The notes under the pieces: generated by a model | The model's input: the letters and a program-made list of their open reading frames with translations, nothing else | Told to the model about the DNA's origin: nothing | Database searches by the model: none | Made by a program: the position numbers and the translations under genes | Shown here: positions 9,113 through 17,524 of the stretch, one piece after another | How positions within the stretch are numbered: the stretch's first letter is position 1 | Layout of the letters: the number at the start of each line of letters is the position of its first letter | Source of the DNA: Polyangium jinanense | Lineage (GTDB): Bacteria > Myxococcota > Polyangia > Polyangiales > Polyangiaceae | Assembly (NCBI RefSeq): GCF_028435365.1 | Contig: NZ_JAGTJJ010000024.1 | Location: 103,280-167,279 of the forward strand | Direction of reading: 5' to 3' | Length of the DNA stretch: 64,000 nt

Positions 9113-10885
9113 ATGCGCCGATCACGCCTTTTCTTGGGCCTCGTTCCTGCCCTGCCCGTGGCCGTTGCCGTGGGCGCTTGCACCGAGGCGCCCGTCAACG
9201 TGGGCCTCGTCATGATGGCGCCCCAGGGGCTCCTCGACACGGCGACGCGCGTCACGCTCCGCGTCTTCGACACGGGCAACGCGACGTGCACGCCCGCGAC
9301 GGGCCGCGTGGAGAACGCCCCCACGGGCGACGCCGTGCAGACGTTCGAGCTGCAGAAAGGGAGCTGCGGCGAGGGCGTCACGTGGTGCAAGGAGATCGAG
9401 CTCGATCGCGACGGCGCCGAGAAGATCTTCGCGGTCACGGCAGAGGGCAGCGCCGGCGTGCTCGCCGAGGGCTGCGCCGTGGAGAAGGTCGATCAGGACC
9501 CGCTCGAGGTGACGATCAAGGTCCAGCGGTACACGCCGCCCGCGTGCTGCAACGACGGCGCGATCGGGACCGGCGAGCAGTGCGACCTCGGCCCGGAGAA
9601 GGCGCTCGCCTGCGACGGCAGCCCCGCCGAGACGTGCGGCGGCATCGCGCCGGACGCGGTTTGTCGGTGCGACTGCACGGCGCAGGAGATCCTGCTCTCC
9701 GTGGACAACGTGGTGAAGCCCGAGCTCTACAACGACGGGCCGGGCACGAAGACGCACCTCGCGATGGAGTTCTGCCCGGGCATCGACGCAACCAAGAACG
9801 CGCTGCGCACCGCGTACACGAGCACCACGGGCAGCGGCGGCGGCGACATCCTGATGCGCTTCCTCGCCGCGGATCTCTACCCGATCCAGAAGCCCTATCC
9901 GCTCGCGCAGCAGCTCCAGCTCCCCGCGCGCTGCACCACCCTGACGGCGTCGGGCCCCCCGCTCGTGCAGCGTGATCCTTCGCTCGCGCCCGTCGGCTTG
10001 AATCACGTGGCGATCGTCTACGCGAGTGATCAGGAAGCGACGAACAACTACCACATCTACTTGAACGCCCAGAACGAGTGGGGCTGCGCGGACGTGCCGC
10101 CGCTGAAGGTCAGCACGCAGGTCGGCGACGTGCAGATCCGACCCGACATTGCAGGCGGGCCCGAGGACGCCGCACTCGTCGTGTGGAACCGCGGCACCGG
10201 CGTCTTCGGTCGCATCTGGAAGAAGACGGGCGATCTCGAGCCCGCAATGGGCGAGATCCCGATCGCGACGAACGGCTCGGCCCCGCGCGTCGCAGGCAAC
10301 AAGGACGGCTGGGTGGTCGTCTACCAAGGCGCAGGCGACGGCGACGGCAACGGCATCGTCATGGTGATGGTCAAGCCGAACGGCGACGTCAGCACGCCCG
10401 AGCTCGTGAACGACGCGACGACGGGCCTGCAAGATCAACCCGACGTGGCGATGCTCCCCGACGGCCGCTTCATCGTCATCTGGCACGCGGGCGGCGACAT
10501 CTTCTTCCAGCGCTACAACGCGGATGGGAGCCGCGTCCCCGGCACCGAGGATCAAAAGGCCGTGAACACCACGACCGCCGGCTTGCAACAGAACCCCAAG
10601 GTGGCCGCGGGTCTCGGCTTCTTCACGGTCGTCTGGGAGGACGAGCGCGGCACGATCGGCGCGCGCTTCATCGGGGGCACGTCAGGCTTCGGCTACAACA
10701 GCGTCACCGGCCAGAACGACGCGTTCGTCGCGAACATCCCCGATCCCGCAGGCACAAGCGGTCTCCGCAAGGGCCCCGCGGTGGCGATCGGCGGCGCAGG
10801 CTTCGTCGCCATCGGCTGGCAAGACGACAGCCCGAGCCACTTCGGCGTGTACGTGCGCCGCTTCCCGTTGCCGATCGGGCTGTAA
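9113..10885 (+). CDS. Secreted lipoprotein, Cys-rich segment plus beta-propeller-like region
   Basis: The N-terminus is a lipoprotein signal (hydrophobic stretch, then VGAC with Cys at about residue 23). A first domain of about 130 residues is followed by a disulfide-rich segment (CCNDGAIGTGEQCDLG ... CRCDC) like the short Cys-rich repeats common in myxobacterial surface proteins. The rest (about residues 270-590) has repeated strands with Trp and Asp/Gly turns (VVWNRGTG, WVVVYQGAGDGDGNG, FIVIWHAGGD, FTVVWEDERG), suggesting a beta-propeller. No catalytic site is visible. It is probably outer-membrane anchored. It starts 53 nt after the anti-sigma gene but has its own apparent promoter, so it need not belong to that operon. 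Function unknown. Confidence 0.8.
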   Translation: MRRSRLFLGLVPALPVAVAVGACTEAPVNVGLVMMAPQGLLDTATRVTLRVFDTGNATCTPATGRVENAPTGDAVQTFELQKGSCGEGVTWCKEIELDRDGAEKIFAVTAEGSAGVLAEGCAVEKVDQDPLEVTIKVQRYTPPACCNDGAIGTGEQCDLGPEKALACDGSPAETCGGIAPDAVCRCDCTAQEILLSVDNVVKPELYNDGPGTKTHLAMEFCPGIDATKNALRTAYTSTTGSGGGDILMRFLAADLYPIQKPYPLAQQLQLPARCTTLTASGPPLVQRDPSLAPVGLNHVAIVYASDQEATNNYHIYLNAQNEWGCADVPPLKVSTQVGDVQIRPDIAGGPEDAALVVWNRGTGVFGRIWKKTGDLEPAMGEIPIATNGSAPRVAGNKDGWVVVYQGAGDGDGNGIVMVMVKPNGDVSTPELVNDATTGLQDQPDVAMLPDGRFIVIWHAGGDIFFQRYNADGSRVPGTEDQKAVNTTTAGLQQNPKVAAGLGFFTVVWEDERGTIGARFIGGTSGFGYNSVTGQNDAFVANIPDPAGTSGLRKGPAVAIGGAGFVAIGWQDDSPSHFGVYVRRFPLPIGL

Positions 10886-10908
10886 GACTCGTCTTGGGGC
10901 CGCTGTGC

Positions 10909-11206
10909 TGGGGCGTTGCCCCAGGCCCCACCAGGGGCTGTCCGCCCCTGGACCCGGACCAGCGCAAGCGCTGGACCCGGGGTCGATGAACTGCGCGATG
11001 CGCAGTTCATCGAACAGGCCGCAGTCAAGACCACGAGCGACCCTGCTCATCAAGACAGCCGCGCTGCCCTTTCGACGGGCAACGTGATCCCGCCGGCCTG
11101 GTGGAAGAACCGCGCATCGCGCGGTTCTTCCATCCCGAGTCCAGGGCTTGCCCTGGTTCGGGTCGAGGGGCGAACAGCCCCCGCGGGGTCCGGGGCAGCG
11201 CCCCGG
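10909..11206. repeat. Composite hairpin element A, two mirrored four-hairpin arms
   Basis: The left arm has stem-loops at 10909-10923, 10931-10951, 10959-10974 (CCAGCGCAAGCGCTGG) and 10984-11012 (13-bp stem CGATGAACTGCGC, loop GAT). A 90-nt core follows. The right arm mirrors this: 11103-11131 (stem GGAAGAACCGCGC, loop ATC), 11141-11156 (CCAGGGCTTGCCCTGG), 11167-11181 and 11190-11206. The element fills the gap between two convergent genes. No open frame in it looks like a gene. Confidence 0.85.
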
Positions 11207-11234
11207 CGCGGCGCCCCCAGAGAGACGCGGACCT

Positions 11235-11774
11235 TCAGTTCGACGTGGGTCCGGCGGCCTCGCGCAGGTACGCGATCGTGCGGATCGTGTCGACGAGGCG
11301 CTCGCGCTCGGCGGCCGTGATGTGCACGAAGCGTACGCCCATGCCGGGGTTCGGGTTGTCGTGGAGCGGGCGGACCGCGTTGATCCACTGCACCGTTCCT
11401 TCGAGCACGAACGAATCCTCGCTGTTCGGCGGGGCAAACCGGAGCGTGAGGCTCGTGCCGACGGGCAAGGGATCTGTCGTGCGCACGAAGATCCCGAGCT
11501 CTGAGATGTTCGTGATCGCGGCGTAGAGGAACGTCTCCTCCGTCTCGCAATCCACCGACCATGTCACGTCGTATCTCTCCGAGGAACGCCGCTCGAACCA
11601 GCTCGGGCGGCTCGGGCTCGGCGCCTCGTCTCCGCGCGTTGACGACGGAGGTTTGTCCTCCGTGGCGGCCTCGTCGACCGCTCCGCGCTCCGGATCGCTC
11701 CCGTGACGCTCACCCATTGAATCACCCGCGTAGCCGCTTTCCACACGGGCGCCAAGGGATCCGGCAGGGCGCAT
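11235..11774 (-). CDS. PilZ domain protein
   Basis: A single PilZ domain, the usual cyclic-di-GMP receptor fold, covers about residues 60-172. The conserved features are the Arg-rich entry RRSSERYD, then NISELGIFV (the D/NxSxxG motif, here Asn), the strand PLPVGTSLTLRF, and PGMGVRF near the end. The first 55 residues are charged and disordered. The start at 11774 lies only 3 nt after the stop of the upstream glycosyltransferase gene, so the two are probably co-transcribed; an internal ATG at 11717 is equally possible, and neither has a clear ribosome binding site. Asn in place of Asp leaves c-di-GMP binding uncertain. Some myxobacterial PilZ-like domains of this type do not bind it. Confidence 0.88.
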   Translation of the reverse strand: MRPAGSLGARVESGYAGDSMGERHGSDPERGAVDEAATEDKPPSSTRGDEAPSPSRPSWFERRSSERYDVTWSVDCETEETFLYAAITNISELGIFVRTTDPLPVGTSLTLRFAPPNSEDSFVLEGTVQWINAVRPLHDNPNPGMGVRFVHITAAERERLVDTIRTIAYLREAAGPTSN

Positions 11775-11777
11775 CGA

Positions 11778-14372
11778 TCAACGCACGCGAAGCGCTCCGC
11801 CGATGACGCGGTTCTCGTGGTTCGGGCCACGCGTCACCCGGAAACGCGTGTCTCCGGAGAAGAAGCCGAAATAGACCGTGTAGTCGCCTGGCGTGAAATT
11901 CGGCTCGAGCTCGAACACGTAATCGTCCACGACGATGTCGTTCGGCTGCCAGAGGTTCATCGCATATTTGCCGTCGAGCGCGGTGTGATCGCCGTTGTAT
12001 CGACGCTGGAAGCCGTCGATGTGCAGGAAGGCCTTCCAGCTGCCGGTGATGGGCTTCACGACCCGGTAGTGGAACCGCATGTGGTACTTCCGCTGCGGGA
12101 CCACGCTGTCCACGACCGTGCCGGCGCCGTCGCGGACCTCCCAGCCGAGCACGTCGAGTTGATCCTCGAACGCGGCGTCGACGACGTGGAGCTCTGGTGG
12201 GAGCGGCTCGTCGAGCACCAGCGCGCCGAGCGGGTTTTCGTTGCGCTGGCCCCCGAGATCACTCGATACGAGCAGGATCTGGCTCGAACGCGCGTCGAGC
12301 ACGGGCAGGTTCGAGCTCTTCTCCTTGCGGTGGAGCGAGTTGAGGCGCGGGAGCTCCTCGGCGCGGACGATGAGCCAGCGGCGATCCGTGCCCTCGGTGA
12401 GCCATTTGAAGGCCTCCGCGGGATCGTTGAACTGCGCGACCTCGCCGCCCTGGTGGTAGTAGGCGATCGAGCGGGCGCGCACGCCGAGCAGGGCGAGCGG
12501 CTCACCGGGCTTCTGAAGGCGCGCGTATGCGTCGAAGACCTCCTTCGGCGAGAGCTGCGCGGCGAGCGCCGGGTAGTAGCCGAACGAGAGCACGGCGCCG
12601 GCCGCGAGCGCGGCGAGGAGCACGCCGGCGCCGCGCGGAAGGCGCGTGAGGCCGAGGGCGGCGCGGAAGCCGTCGCGAAGGGTTGCGAGCGAGATCGGGG
12701 CGATCGCGAGGACGAGCGGCACCGCCCACCAGAGGTTCAAGCCGGCGTCGATGAAGTTGCGCGGCAGCCTCTGCACGGACGCCCAGCCGAGCCGCGTGCC
12801 GACGAAGAGCATCGCGCCGAGGCCGACGAGCGCGGCCTCCACGACGACCGCGGCGAAGAAGAGGTTGCCGTTCCAGACCGTCGTGAGCTCGCGGCTCACC
12901 TTGCGGTAGTCGTCGGCGAGGCCGGCGGCCCACTGGTCGATCGTGCCGGGTTTGTCCGCGCGCCCTTCGAACCACGCGATCGCCACGAGCGCCGCGAACG
13001 CCGCGGCGGAGACGCGCATCAGCGTGGTCGCATCGTGCTCGAAGCTCTTCGGGAACACAGGTTTGTCGACCTCGAACACGCTGAACATGCGCCCGGGATC
13101 GAGCACCATGTCGCGGTAGAGCACGAACGCGAGCAAGGCGACGCCGAGTGCGAGGGCGCGCGATGGAGGCGCGCCTCGATCGAAGTCGGCCACGGCGAGC
13201 CCCACGACGCCCGCGAGCAGCGCGACGCCGCTCCACGGGAGGAACACGACGTGCGGCGTGAGCGCGGCGTATACGGCGTACGCGACGGCGGCGCCGACGA
13301 GCAGCGCGACACGCAGGCCCACTTCGCGCCTGCGCGCAGGCACGTCGAGCTCCACGGGCGCGCGGAACAGCCTGCCGAGGGCGAACGGCAGGAACGCGCT
13401 CCACGGGAAGAGCGCGTGACCGAGGTGCCGGATCGTCCGATCGAACGTCGCTTCCACGCTCGACTTCTTGGTCAGGGCGACCGCGAGCGCGCGCGGCAGC
13501 GGCGCGTCGGGCGAGGTGCGGAGCAGGAGCGAGATCCCGAGTCCCAGGGCCACGAGCCCGGCGATGAGCGAAAGCGCGCCGAGCGCGTGCTCGACAGTGG
13601 ATCGCCCTGCGGAAAACCCTCCGAGCTCGAGCACGAGCCAGGTGAGCCCCGCGGCGAGCGCAGGCACCGCGACGCCGATCAAGAGCCCACGCGACATGTA
13701 CCCAGCCGCGAGGCCGAGGGCACCGACGAGCAGCCACACGCCCTTCACGATCCACGTGCGCGTGCCCAAAACCTCGACCTCGGCGCCTTCCTTCGTGCCT
13801 CGCGCGCGATCGAACAGCGCGCCGACGAGGCCTGCAAACGCGATCGAAAGCGAGGACATCGTGACGATGTCGCCGAGCATCGTGCGCGCCTGCATGAAGT
13901 AGAGCGGCGTCGTGGCGAGCGCGACGGCGCCGTAGAGCGCGGCCCGCTTTCCCGAGAGGCGCGCGAGTAGCTCGTGCAGCGCGACGACGCCGACGAACGC
14001 CCAGATCGCGAGCGGCAGCCTTCCCGTCCAGTCCGCGAGCCCGAAGAGCCGGAAGCCGAGCGCCATCGAGGTGAACGGCAGCTCACCCATGCGCAGATCG
14101 CTCAGCGTGGGCATCTGGTTGATGGCATCGGGCAGCGCGAGCTTGTCCGCGTGGAAGACGTGGATCGCGATGCGGCGCGAAAGATCGGCCGCGTCGAGCT
14201 CGTACGGATCCCAGATCCCGCTCTTGCCGAGCGTCGAAAACAGCACGACGGCAGCGACCGCGAGGGCGAACGGACGGGACCACACGGCGAGGGAAGGCGC
14301 GCGGGCGGTCGCAGGGTTCGGCAGAGCGTCGCGGGTCGTACCGCCTTGGGCGCTCTCGGGGACGGCTTCCAT
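11778..14372 (-). CDS. ArnT/PMT-like membrane glycosyltransferase (GT-C fold)
   Basis: A polytopic membrane protein of 864 aa. After the first membrane helix comes GIWDPYELDAADLSRRI, the acidic loop that carries the catalytic Asp/Glu of dolichyl-phosphate-mannose and undecaprenyl-sugar transferases. About 12 hydrophobic helices fill residues 30-600, and a soluble, beta-rich C-terminal domain (about 620-864) would lie in the periplasm. Such enzymes move a sugar from a polyprenyl carrier to lipid A or protein; the acceptor cannot be told from sequence. The downstream PilZ gene may adjust it in response to c-di-GMP (inference). A leaderless-type promoter is visible in front of the ATG. Confidence 0.85.
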   Translation of the reverse strand: MEAVPESAQGGTTRDALPNPATARAPSLAVWSRPFALAVAAVVLFSTLGKSGIWDPYELDAADLSRRIAIHVFHADKLALPDAINQMPTLSDLRMGELPFTSMALGFRLFGLADWTGRLPLAIWAFVGVVALHELLARLSGKRAALYGAVALATTPLYFMQARTMLGDIVTMSSLSIAFAGLVGALFDRARGTKEGAEVEVLGTRTWIVKGVWLLVGALGLAAGYMSRGLLIGVAVPALAAGLTWLVLELGGFSAGRSTVEHALGALSLIAGLVALGLGISLLLRTSPDAPLPRALAVALTKKSSVEATFDRTIRHLGHALFPWSAFLPFALGRLFRAPVELDVPARRREVGLRVALLVGAAVAYAVYAALTPHVVFLPWSGVALLAGVVGLAVADFDRGAPPSRALALGVALLAFVLYRDMVLDPGRMFSVFEVDKPVFPKSFEHDATTLMRVSAAAFAALVAIAWFEGRADKPGTIDQWAAGLADDYRKVSRELTTVWNGNLFFAAVVVEAALVGLGAMLFVGTRLGWASVQRLPRNFIDAGLNLWWAVPLVLAIAPISLATLRDGFRAALGLTRLPRGAGVLLAALAAGAVLSFGYYPALAAQLSPKEVFDAYARLQKPGEPLALLGVRARSIAYYHQGGEVAQFNDPAEAFKWLTEGTDRRWLIVRAEELPRLNSLHRKEKSSNLPVLDARSSQILLVSSDLGGQRNENPLGALVLDEPLPPELHVVDAAFEDQLDVLGWEVRDGAGTVVDSVVPQRKYHMRFHYRVVKPITGSWKAFLHIDGFQRRYNGDHTALDGKYAMNLWQPNDIVVDDYVFELEPNFTPGDYTVYFGFFSGDTRFRVTRGPNHENRVIGGALRVR

Positions 14373-14378
14373 GGGGGG

Positions 14379-14407
14379 CTTCTACCGCTGCTCGGGCCGG
14401 TAGCCAA
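14379..14407 (-). promoter_or_regulatory. Promoter TTGGCT-17-TAGAAG, 6 nt before the start codon
   Basis: On the minus strand TTGGCT (14402-14407) and TAGAAG (14379-14384) are separated by exactly 17 nt. Six bases then lead to the ATG at 14372. No Shine-Dalgarno sequence is present, as expected for a leaderless transcript of the glycosyltransferase gene. Confidence 0.5.
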
Positions 14408-14476
14408 AGGCGTTTGGCGGCGCGGGCGCGGGTGCGGCGGACGGGCATCCCAACGTGGAGATCCGTCAGAAGCCGT

Positions 14477-14505
14477 TTGAGGCCTCCCTCGCTGTCTGCT
14501 ATCGC
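14477..14505 (+). promoter_or_regulatory. Promoter TTGAGG-17-TATCGC in front of era
   Basis: TTGAGG (14477-14482) and TATCGC (14500-14505) are 17 nt apart, and TG stands one base before the -10, as in an extended -10. The GTG start at 14514 begins 8 nt after the -10, so the message would be leaderless or nearly so. Confidence 0.45.
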
Positions 14506-14513
14506 GCCGCGCT

Positions 14514-16115
14514 GTGAAGAGCCGCAGACCCGAACCCCGCGCCGAGCGCCCTGGCCGGAAGCCCGAAACCGCGCGCGAAAAGCCGTCCGATGACGAACGA
14601 GCCGGCGCGTCCCCGCGAAAGGAGGCGCGCGGGCCGAGGCCCGAGCGCGGCCCGCGCGGAGGTCGGCCGGGCGAAGAGACGCGCGGCGCGAAGGGAAAAC
14701 CGCGCGCGGACGAAGCGCGAGGGCAAGGGCCCGGCGCGGCGCGTGGAAAAGGACCCGCGAAAAAGGGGGCGCCTCCCGCGCGCGGCGGCGGCGGCAAGGG
14801 AGCACGGCCGGAGGCGCGTGGCGCGGGGGCGCGGCCGGGATCACCTGGACGCGGCGGAAGGCCTGCGACGACGGACGATCTCACACGTGGACCGCGCGGC
14901 GGCACGGGCGAGGGGCGTCGCGACAGGACGGCGCCGCGTCCACGCCCCGAGCCTCGCCCGGCGCCCGAAGCGAGCGGGCCCTCGCGGAGCGGTACGGTCG
15001 CGCTCATCGGCCGGCCGAACGTCGGCAAATCCACGCTGCTCAACGCGGCGCTTCAGCAGCCGCTCTCGATCGTGTCGAAGACACCGCAGACCACGCGCGA
15101 CGCGCTGCTCGGCGTGGTCCACCACGGATCCGCGGAGCTCGCGCTGCTCGACACGCCCGGTCTGCATCGGCCGCGCACGCAGCTCGGACGCGTGATGAAC
15201 GAGGCCGCGCGGGACGCGGCGCGCCGTGCCGACGTCGTCGTCTTCGTGACGGACGTCTCGCCCCGCCCCGTGAAGCACAAGGAAGACGGCACGCCCATCG
15301 AGCCTCGGCCGCTCCTGCCGCACCCCGGTGATCTCGTCCTGCTCGCGGATCTCGCGCCGGATCGGCCCGCGCTTCTCGTCGTGAACAAGGTCGATCTGCT
15401 CCGGGACAAACGGCACCTCTTGCCGCTGCTCGAGGCCTACGGGAAGGTGCGGAACTTCGACGCGATCGTGCCCATCTCGGCGCAACGCGAGGACGGCATC
15501 ACGCTCGTGCTCGACGAGATCGCGCGCTTCTTGCCCGAGGGTCCGTTCCGCTACGGCGTCGACGACGTCACCGACAAACCCGCGCGGTACTTCGCGGCGG
15601 AGTACGTGCGCGAGCAGATCCTCCGCGCCACGCAGGACGAGGTGCCGCACGCCACGGCCGTCACGATCGATCGCTACACCGAGCCGCGGGCCCCGGGTCA
15701 GGCGGTCCAGATCGACGCCACGATCCACGTCGAGCGTCAGGGTCAGAAGCGGATCCTCATCGGCGCGGCCGGCGCGATGATGAAGCGCATCGGCATCGCC
15801 GCGCGCGAGCGCATCGAGGAGCTCGTCGGCGGCAAGGTGGTCTTGCGCCTCTGGGTGCGCGTGACGCCGGACTGGCGCGAATCTCTGCCGCGCCTCGAGG
15901 AGCTCGGTTATGGCAAGGCGCGCGCCGGCGGGGCGGACGCGGCCGAGTACGTGATCGTTGCCGAGCGTGACACCGAAGCGGACGAGGCCGACGACGAGGA
16001 CGCAGGCGACGAGGACCTCGACGACGACGGCGAAGAGGACGAAGACCGAGACGAGGAGGACCTCGACGACGACGGCGACGACGAGGGCACGCCCGACGAG
16101 GACGAGGAGGAATGA
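14514..16115 (+). CDS. era: GTPase Era with long basic N-terminal and acidic C-terminal extensions
   Basis: Era binds the 3' end of 16S rRNA and helps 30S maturation. The G domain starts near residue 160 with GRPNVGKST (G1), then LLDTPGLHR (G3) and NKVD (G4). The KH domain near 410-480 includes ARERIEELVGGKV and PDWRESLPRLEELGY. Usual Era is about 300 aa; this one has 533. The first 160 residues are Arg/Gly/Pro/Lys-rich and disordered, and the last 50 are almost only Asp and Glu. The start is GTG at 14514; an internal start after the basic tail cannot be excluded, but the frame is continuous and a promoter sits directly in front. Its stop overlaps the der start by 4 nt. Confidence 0.95.
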   Translation: MKSRRPEPRAERPGRKPETAREKPSDDERAGASPRKEARGPRPERGPRGGRPGEETRGAKGKPRADEARGQGPGAARGKGPAKKGAPPARGGGGKGARPEARGAGARPGSPGRGGRPATTDDLTRGPRGGTGEGRRDRTAPRPRPEPRPAPEASGPSRSGTVALIGRPNVGKSTLLNAALQQPLSIVSKTPQTTRDALLGVVHHGSAELALLDTPGLHRPRTQLGRVMNEAARDAARRADVVVFVTDVSPRPVKHKEDGTPIEPRPLLPHPGDLVLLADLAPDRPALLVVNKVDLLRDKRHLLPLLEAYGKVRNFDAIVPISAQREDGITLVLDEIARFLPEGPFRYGVDDVTDKPARYFAAEYVREQILRATQDEVPHATAVTIDRYTEPRAPGQAVQIDATIHVERQGQKRILIGAAGAMMKRIGIAARERIEELVGGKVVLRLWVRVTPDWRESLPRLEELGYGKARAGGADAAEYVIVAERDTEADEADDEDAGDEDLDDDGEEDEDRDEEDLDDDGDDEGTPDEDEEE

Positions 16116-17518
16116 CGATGCAAGAAGACCAACTCGAGCAGCCGGACGAGGGCGTGGCCCCCGCGCGGATGATGAGCGCTCCGCTGCCGATCGTTGCGAT
16201 CGTCGGCCGCCCCAACGTCGGCAAGAGCACGCTGTTCAACCGCCTCGTCGGCAAAAAGACGGCGATCGTGCACGACGAGCCCGGTGTCACGCGCGACCGG
16301 CACTACAGCGACGTCACGTCGCGCGGGCGCAGGTACACGCTCGTCGACACGGGCGGCTTCGATCCGGAGAGCGACGATCCGATGCGCCAGGGGATCAAGC
16401 GCCAGATCGACGTCGCCATCTCCGAGGCCGACGTCATCGTGTGCGTGCTCGACGCGAGCCAGCCGCCGACCCCGGCCGATCACGCTGAGCTCGACCTGCT
16501 CCGCCGCGCGGGCAAACCGGTCATCTACAGCGCGAACAAGGCGGATTCGCAGCGGGCCGAGATGGAGCTCTCCGATCTCTACCGCCTCGGCGCGAAGGAC
16601 ATCATCCCCTTCTCCGCGCTCCACGGCCGGCGCATCGACGAGCTCGAGTCCGCGATCGCGGCCGCGCTCCCGCCTCCCCCGCCCGAGCCGGAAGAAGGCG
16701 CGGCGCCGGACGAGGCCATCCGCGTCGCCATCGTGGGCCGACCGAACGCAGGCAAATCCTCGCTCGTGAACCGCCTGCTCGGCGAGGAGCGCCTCATCGT
16801 GGACTCGCGCCCGGGCACCACGCGTGACGCCATCGACACGCGCATCACGAAGGGCAAACACTCGTTCCTCTTCATCGACACGGCCGGCATCCGTCGCAAG
16901 GCGAAGGTCACGAAGGAGGACAGCGTCGTCGAGGCGGTGAGCGTGCTCCACGCGATCCGCGCGATGGAGCGCGCCGAGGTCGTGGTCCTCTTGAGCGACG
17001 CGTTCGAAGGCGTGGCCGAGCAGGACGCGAAGATCCTGGGCCTCGCCGTCGATCGCGCCCGCGCCGTCGTCGTCGGCCTCAACAAGGCCGATCTGCTCGA
17101 CAAGAAGTCGTTCGCGAAGGCCGAGGAGAACGCGCGGGACAAGCTCTCGTTCGTGCCGTGGGCGCCCATCGTGCCCATCAGCGCGAAGACGGGCCGCGGC
17201 GTGGGCAACCTGCTCTCCACGATCACGCGCGTCGCAGAGGCCTTCCGCACGCGCGTGGGCACCGGCGAGCTCAACCGCTTCTTCGAGCAGGTCCTCGCGA
17301 ACCGCCCGCCGCCCACGTCCGGCGGACGCGCGCCGCGGCTCTACTACGTCACGCAGGCCGAGACGTCACCGCCGCTCTTCGTGGTCATGGCGAGTGATCC
17401 CGAGAAGATCCACTTCAGCTACCAGCGCTACGTCCAGAACCAGCTCCGCAAGAACTTCGGCTTCGAGGGCGTGCCGGTCCGCGTGAAGTACAAGGCGAGG
17501 CGCCGCCGCGGCGAGTGA
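16112..17518 (+). CDS. der: Ribosome biogenesis GTPase Der (EngA)
   Basis: Der has two tandem GTPase domains and acts on the 50S subunit. Both are clear: GRPNVGKST near residue 32 with DTGGF and NKAD, and GRPNAGKSS near residue 210 with DTAGI and NKAD. The C-terminal KH-like domain ends in the basic RVKYKARRRRGE. At 468 aa it has family length. The ATG at 16112 overlaps the era stop (ATGA), with GAGGAGG a few bases upstream, so the two GTPases for small and large subunits are made from one coupled message. Confidence 0.97.
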   Translation: MTMQEDQLEQPDEGVAPARMMSAPLPIVAIVGRPNVGKSTLFNRLVGKKTAIVHDEPGVTRDRHYSDVTSRGRRYTLVDTGGFDPESDDPMRQGIKRQIDVAISEADVIVCVLDASQPPTPADHAELDLLRRAGKPVIYSANKADSQRAEMELSDLYRLGAKDIIPFSALHGRRIDELESAIAAALPPPPPEPEEGAAPDEAIRVAIVGRPNAGKSSLVNRLLGEERLIVDSRPGTTRDAIDTRITKGKHSFLFIDTAGIRRKAKVTKEDSVVEAVSVLHAIRAMERAEVVVLLSDAFEGVAEQDAKILGLAVDRARAVVVGLNKADLLDKKSFAKAEENARDKLSFVPWAPIVPISAKTGRGVGNLLSTITRVAEAFRTRVGTGELNRFFEQVLANRPPPTSGGRAPRLYYVTQAETSPPLFVVMASDPEKIHFSYQRYVQNQLRKNFGFEGVPVRVKYKARRRRGE

Positions 17519-17524
17519 CGCCCA

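Noticed and set aside
10982..11087. Small open frames in the hairpin elements, such as peptides starting MNCAMRSS or containing EELRIAQFF
   Set aside because: They recur only because the hairpin DNA recurs, including in opposite orientation, and lack ribosome binding sites.
10909..11206. Ordinary Rho-independent terminators
   Set aside because: The hairpins are not followed by T-runs and are organised in mirrored arms also found in a divergent region, so termination alone does not explain them.
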